A stretch of DNA of 9,304 nucleotides, taken from positions 1-9,304 of the forward strand of contig JAWXCH010000380.1 in NCBI GenBank assembly GCA_034440595.1. Direction: 5' to 3'. The stretch is from JAWXCH01 sp034440595. Lineage in GTDB: Bacteria; Planctomycetota; Planctomycetia; Pirellulales; JALHPA01. This document shows positions 6,657 to 9,304 of this stretch, piece after piece (the stretch's first letter is position 1; each line of letters opens with the position of its first letter). Both the position numbers and the translations under genes were made by a program. Under the pieces are notes generated by a model. It worked only from the letters and a program-made list of their open reading frames with translations, did not search any database and was not told where the DNA came from.

Positions 6657-7086
6657 CAGACACCTCCATGACCGCTGTGCCAGCTACTCGCGACATCCTT
6701 GTGCGAGTAAGCCACTTTCAAGGAGTGGCAACCTGTGGAGCAAACCCGAATTTGGGCCATCGCGACTGCTGGGTAGAGCAGCGAAGCCCTCAAGCGTATC
6801 ACCACCGCTCGAGTTTTCGGTCGCAGGTGCTGACTCTCTGCACCAACAGCTAAACCGAAAAATGGCGACGTCGGTCTTATAATCGTCCTAACCCAAGGAA
6901 CTTCTTCAATCGAAGCGGGCGGAGGCCAGAACCCCTCTCGGCTGCCAGTACGACTATGCACTTTGAACTACCACCGACTGGCCGTTGCATCCGCAAACCA
7001 TTGCTATTAAATACCTTATAACACAAACACGCCACGAAACGAGATATGGTATGTACAGCAAATCGGCATCCGTCGCTCACAATTCC

Positions 7087-7112
7087 CTAACAATTAACCC
7101 TTAGATTGTTAG
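7087..7112. promoter_or_regulatory. Inverted repeat upstream of pstS (candidate operator)
   Basis: CTAACAAT (7087-7094) and ATTGTTAG (7105-7112) are perfect 8-base reverse complements separated by 10 bases. The 18-base half-site period puts both halves on nearly the same helix face, as expected for a dimeric regulator. It lies about 165 bases before the pstS start. The TTAAC-like content recalls some Pho boxes, but the arrangement is inverted rather than direct, so a PhoB role is only a guess. Confidence 0.4.
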
Positions 7113-7139
7113 CACTCTGACTTGCCGTCCAAGATGGCG

Positions 7140-7155
7140 ATTACCGGTCGGTAAT
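7140..7155. promoter_or_regulatory. Near-palindrome upstream of pstS
   Basis: ATTACCG (7140-7146) and CGGTAAT (7149-7155) are perfect reverse complements around a 2-base centre. As DNA this is a compact 16-bp operator-like dyad. As RNA it would form a 6-bp stem with a 4-nt loop. It lies about 120 bases before the pstS ATG. Function unknown. Confidence 0.4.
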
Positions 7156-7272
7156 GTCATTGAATTAAATTGCGTGCTAGCAACGGTAGCTCCTCGGGGA
7201 CAATTCAGCGGCTTGCTCAACTGCCTCAGAGTATTTCGCGGCTTAAAGTTACAACTCGAATTAGGATACCCA

Positions 7273-8370
7273 ATGCCGACTCGATTGTTCACTACACTGA
7301 CAATGATTCTTGTGTTCGTGGCAGTTTGCGGTTGTCTGCCTAGCGTTGACACACCGATGTCGACCTCGACAGCTCACGCGATTGAAGTGACTAAGGAGGC
7401 GACACCTGCCACAAAAACTGCGAAGCACGCCAATGCAGTGGATCCGACGATCCCTCCCTATAAAAAAGTGAACGAGGCGGTATCTGGATCGATCAAGAGC
7501 ATCGGCTCGGACACGATGAACAACCTAATGGCCAAGTGGGCGGAAGGTTTCAAAAAGCTCTATCCGAACGTAACGATTGAGATTGAAGGCAAAGGAACTG
7601 CGACCGCTCCGCCCGCACTGATTGCGGGCACGGCCAATTTTGGACCGATGAGCCGCCAGATGAAAGGTAAAGAGATCGATGACTTTGAAAAGAAGTTCGG
7701 CTACAAGCCGCTCGCTTTACCCACCGGGCTGGACATGCTGGCGGTCTATGTTCACAAGGATAACCCGCTCAAGGGTCTGACTTTGCAACAAGTGGACGCG
7801 ATTTATTCCAAGACACGCAAAGGGGGTGCCGACCGCGCCATCACGACATGGGGTGAACTTGGTCTGACTGGAGAATGGAAAGACAAACCGATCAGTCTGT
7901 ACGGAAGAAACGCCGCGTCTGGTACGTATGGGTACTTCAAGGACTATGCCTTGTTCGGCGGCGATTACAAAAACTCGGTCAAGGAGCAGCCGGGGAGTTC
8001 GGCCGTGGTGCAAGGTGTGGCCAGTGACAAGTACGCAATGGGGTACAGTGGAATTGGCTATAAAACCGCCGATGTGATCGCCCTGCCGCTTGCAGCAAAA
8101 GCGGGCGTTGAGTTCGCCGCGCCGGAGGCGCAAAACGCGTACAACGGCAAATACCCCCTATCGCGTTTTCTGTATGTCTACATCAACCAGCGCCCCGGAA
8201 AACCGCTGGACGCTTTGCGCCGCGAATTTATCAAGTACATCATGAGCCAGGATGGCCAGCGCGACGTGGTCAATGGCGACTACCTGCCGATTCCTTACAA
8301 GGTCACGCAAAGAGCTCTGGAGTCCGTACTGGTCGTTCCTCCTGCCCCGTTGAAAACTGGCGGTCGCTAG
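7273..8370 (+). CDS. pstS: Phosphate-binding protein PstS of the Pst ABC transporter
   Basis: This 365-residue periplasmic or lipid-anchored substrate-binding protein captures phosphate for the Pst ABC importer. The signal segment (about 1-21, hydrophobic MILVFVAVCGC) ends in a Cys that could be lipidated (VCGC is an imperfect lipobox); alternatively cleavage may follow AHA near residue 36. A Lys/Ala/Thr linker precedes the mature domain (about 70-345). Anion-binding loops typical of the family are IGSDTM (77-82), GPMSR (124-128) and GRNAASGTYGYF (211-222). The frame is open back to a GTG at 7174, but that would place 33 non-signal residues before the hydrophobic segment. The ATG at 7273 has AGGA 6 nt upstream and puts the signal peptide at the N-terminus, so I choose it. 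pstC follows after 115 nt on the same strand. Expression is probably phosphate-regulated, by analogy. Confidence 0.94.
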   Translation: MPTRLFTTLTMILVFVAVCGCLPSVDTPMSTSTAHAIEVTKEATPATKTAKHANAVDPTIPPYKKVNEAVSGSIKSIGSDTMNNLMAKWAEGFKKLYPNVTIEIEGKGTATAPPALIAGTANFGPMSRQMKGKEIDDFEKKFGYKPLALPTGLDMLAVYVHKDNPLKGLTLQQVDAIYSKTRKGGADRAITTWGELGLTGEWKDKPISLYGRNAASGTYGYFKDYALFGGDYKNSVKEQPGSSAVVQGVASDKYAMGYSGIGYKTADVIALPLAAKAGVEFAAPEAQNAYNGKYPLSRFLYVYINQRPGKPLDALRREFIKYIMSQDGQRDVVNGDYLPIPYKVTQRALESVLVVPPAPLKTGGR

Positions 8371-8421
8371 GCCGTTGATCGCTGGGGACATTACGAGTGC
8401 AGGTTTTGAATTGGACAGCAT

Positions 8422-8439
8422 GCTGCCCAGAATGGCAGC
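8422..8439 (+). repeat. Small hairpin between pstS and pstC
   Basis: GCTGCC (8422-8427) pairs perfectly with GGCAGC (8434-8439) around a 6-nt loop, with no T run after it. Hairpins between pstS and pstC are common and can raise the pstS message level over the permease genes by blocking 3' decay. That role is inferred here. Confidence 0.4.
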
Positions 8440-8485
8440 GAACCGCGGCGGTCGTCAGAAAAATTAACACAGCATAGTGGATTGC

Positions 8486-9304
8486 ATGTCAACGGATCGA
8501 TCCTTTACCGGCCGCAGTCGGGTGCGAACCACTTCCCCGACGATTTGGTGGACCGATCGTATTGCCAAGCACGTGATTGCCATCGGCGGTATTGGCACGA
8601 TCGCCGCCGTGCTGCTGGTGTTTGTATTTCTGCTAAGTGTGGCGATACCGTTGTTTCGACCGGCCAAGGTCAGCGAGTCAACCACATGGTCGACACCTTG
8701 GAAAACAAACGGTGCCATTCTTTCTGCGGTGAACGAGTATCGCACAATCGGCTGGGCGCTATTTCCAGCTGGCAAGATACACGGCTATTCATTGACTGAC
8801 GGATCGGTCATTGGCGAACCGATCTCGGTACTCTCGGAAGAGAACAGTAGCGAACTATCGGCCGCGGCACTTTCTATTGATGGCTCTTTTATCACGCTTG
8901 GTTTTTCCGATGGCACGATCCGCCAGGGATCGGTCAGTTTTGACACGACCTTCGTAGAGCTAGCCGACGCCGAACCTGCGTTGCGTGATTTACCTGAGAA
9001 TGAGGCTCGTGCTTCAAATGGTGGCATCGTTCAGCGTATTCCCAACGGTCTGCTGCGACATCAAAAACTGAAGCTCACCTTGGATCCTCCGGTTTCAACG
9101 GGCGGTAGTGCTAAAGTGTTACTCATTGATGGCATCAATGGCAAAAATGGTCCGATTCTGGCTTCACTGACCGCTGATGGTAAGCTACGCCTGAGCGCTG
9201 TAACGCGCCAAACAAATCTGCTAACCGACGAGGTCGAACAAACGGTCGAAAACAGCGATTTACCGCTGGCCAAGTTCACCGATCCTCCACGGTACTTGCT
9301 GGTG
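8486..9304 (+). CDS. pstC: Phosphate ABC transporter permease PstC, long form (3' end outside window)
   Basis: The frame is open from the ATG at 8486-8488 to the right edge, 273 codons without a stop. The N-terminus has a basic leader and one membrane segment in DRIAKHVIAIGGIGTIAAVLLVFVFLLSVAIPLF (24-57). This strongly resembles the long PstC proteins of Pseudomonas and others. Those carry a large domain between the first membrane helix and the permease core, and the remaining visible residues (58-273) would be part of it. They are soluble, rich in beta-type segments such as TLGFSDGTIRQGSV (137-150) and SLTADGKLRLSAV (227-239), suggesting a propeller-like fold. The permease core itself lies beyond the edge, so the name rests on the N-terminal match plus position right after pstS. 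An in-frame TAA at 8465 limits the start to this ATG or a GTG at 8477; only a weak GTGG ribosome site is seen. Confidence 0.85.
   Translation, partial: MSTDRSFTGRSRVRTTSPTIWWTDRIAKHVIAIGGIGTIAAVLLVFVFLLSVAIPLFRPAKVSESTTWSTPWKTNGAILSAVNEYRTIGWALFPAGKIHGYSLTDGSVIGEPISVLSEENSSELSAAALSIDGSFITLGFSDGTIRQGSVSFDTTFVELADAEPALRDLPENEARASNGGIVQRIPNGLLRHQKLKLTLDPPVSTGGSAKVLLIDGINGKNGPILASLTADGKLRLSAVTRQTNLLTDEVEQTVENSDLPLAKFTDPPRYLLV

Larger units (their letters stand above)
6657..7272. other. Divergent intergenic region between the TPR lipoprotein gene and pstS
   Basis: These 616 bases contain no open frame with family features. Near the TPR gene are two hairpins in its leader: TACTCGC (6685-6691) with GCGAGTA (6703-6709), and GCCACT (6711-6716) with AGTGGC (6724-6729), then a strong GGAGGT ribosome site. 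On the minus strand a TATAAG at about 6877-6882 could be a -10 box but lacks a good -35. The pstS side carries the two inverted repeats listed separately. An AT-rich stretch lies around 7005-7025. I see no clear sigma-70 promoter and no Pho box with the direct-repeat spacing known from E. coli. Confidence 0.6.

Noticed and set aside
6657..6860. Leader of the TPR gene considered as a riboswitch (cobalamin-like or c-di-GMP-like)
   Set aside because: Hairpins exist, but I could not match the conserved core bases of any riboswitch class I know.
6877..7080. 67-codon minus-strand open frame in the divergent intergenic region
   Set aside because: No family features, no clear ribosome site, and composition like non-coding sequence.
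7155..7171. TGTCAT half-site as part of an E. coli-type Pho box
   Set aside because: The second half at the required 11-base spacing does not match.
7174..7272. Upstream GTG start giving a longer PstS
   Set aside because: It would put 33 residues before the signal peptide; the ATG at 7273 has a ribosome site and the normal N-terminal layout.

Overview
This window looks like an ordinary chromosomal stretch of nutrient-uptake genes from a Gram-negative-type bacterium. The protein style suggests a planctomycete, probably Pirellulaceae-like: an NhaD/citrate-transporter-type antiporter of a form I recall from that group, a TPR lipoprotein with a Pro/Ser/Tyr-rich tail, and Amt proteins with cleavable signal peptides and Ala/Pro/Thr-rich linkers. 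The lineage is inferred from recollection of protein families, not from a search. Base composition and coding style look even across the window. I see no mobile element, CRISPR array, tRNA or rRNA.

Left block, all minus strand, so transcription runs right to left. A tetratricopeptide lipoprotein (5559-6656, GTG start) is followed by a DUF3445 / heme-dependent oxidative N-demethylase-like protein (4561-5412), then two different ammonium transporters in tandem (2717-4309 and 850-2298). Last comes the 5' two thirds or less of a sodium:proton antiporter (1-607) that leaves the window at the left edge. The upstream amt has a near-perfect sigma-54 promoter at 4390-4406, which links this part to nitrogen-limitation control. 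A clear intrinsic terminator (728-774) closes the amtB transcript. The amt-amt gap (2299-2716) is full of hairpins, one of which looks like an intrinsic terminator. No P-II (glnB/glnK) gene is present in the window.

Right block, plus strand. After a 616-base divergent intergenic region with two clean inverted repeats (7087-7112, 7140-7155) come pstS (7273-8370) and the start of a long-form pstC (8486 to the right edge). This is the beginning of a high-affinity phosphate ABC transporter operon; pstA, pstB and phoU would be expected beyond the edge.

Functionally the window joins ammonium acquisition, a possible amine N-demethylase and phosphate acquisition. I found no strong sign of a new multi-gene system. 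The points most worth a second look are the sigma-54 promoter and its upstream dyads, the structured RNA-like region between the amt genes, the compound hairpin with an embedded -10 box before the DUF3445 gene, and the possible link between DUF3445 and amine nitrogen.
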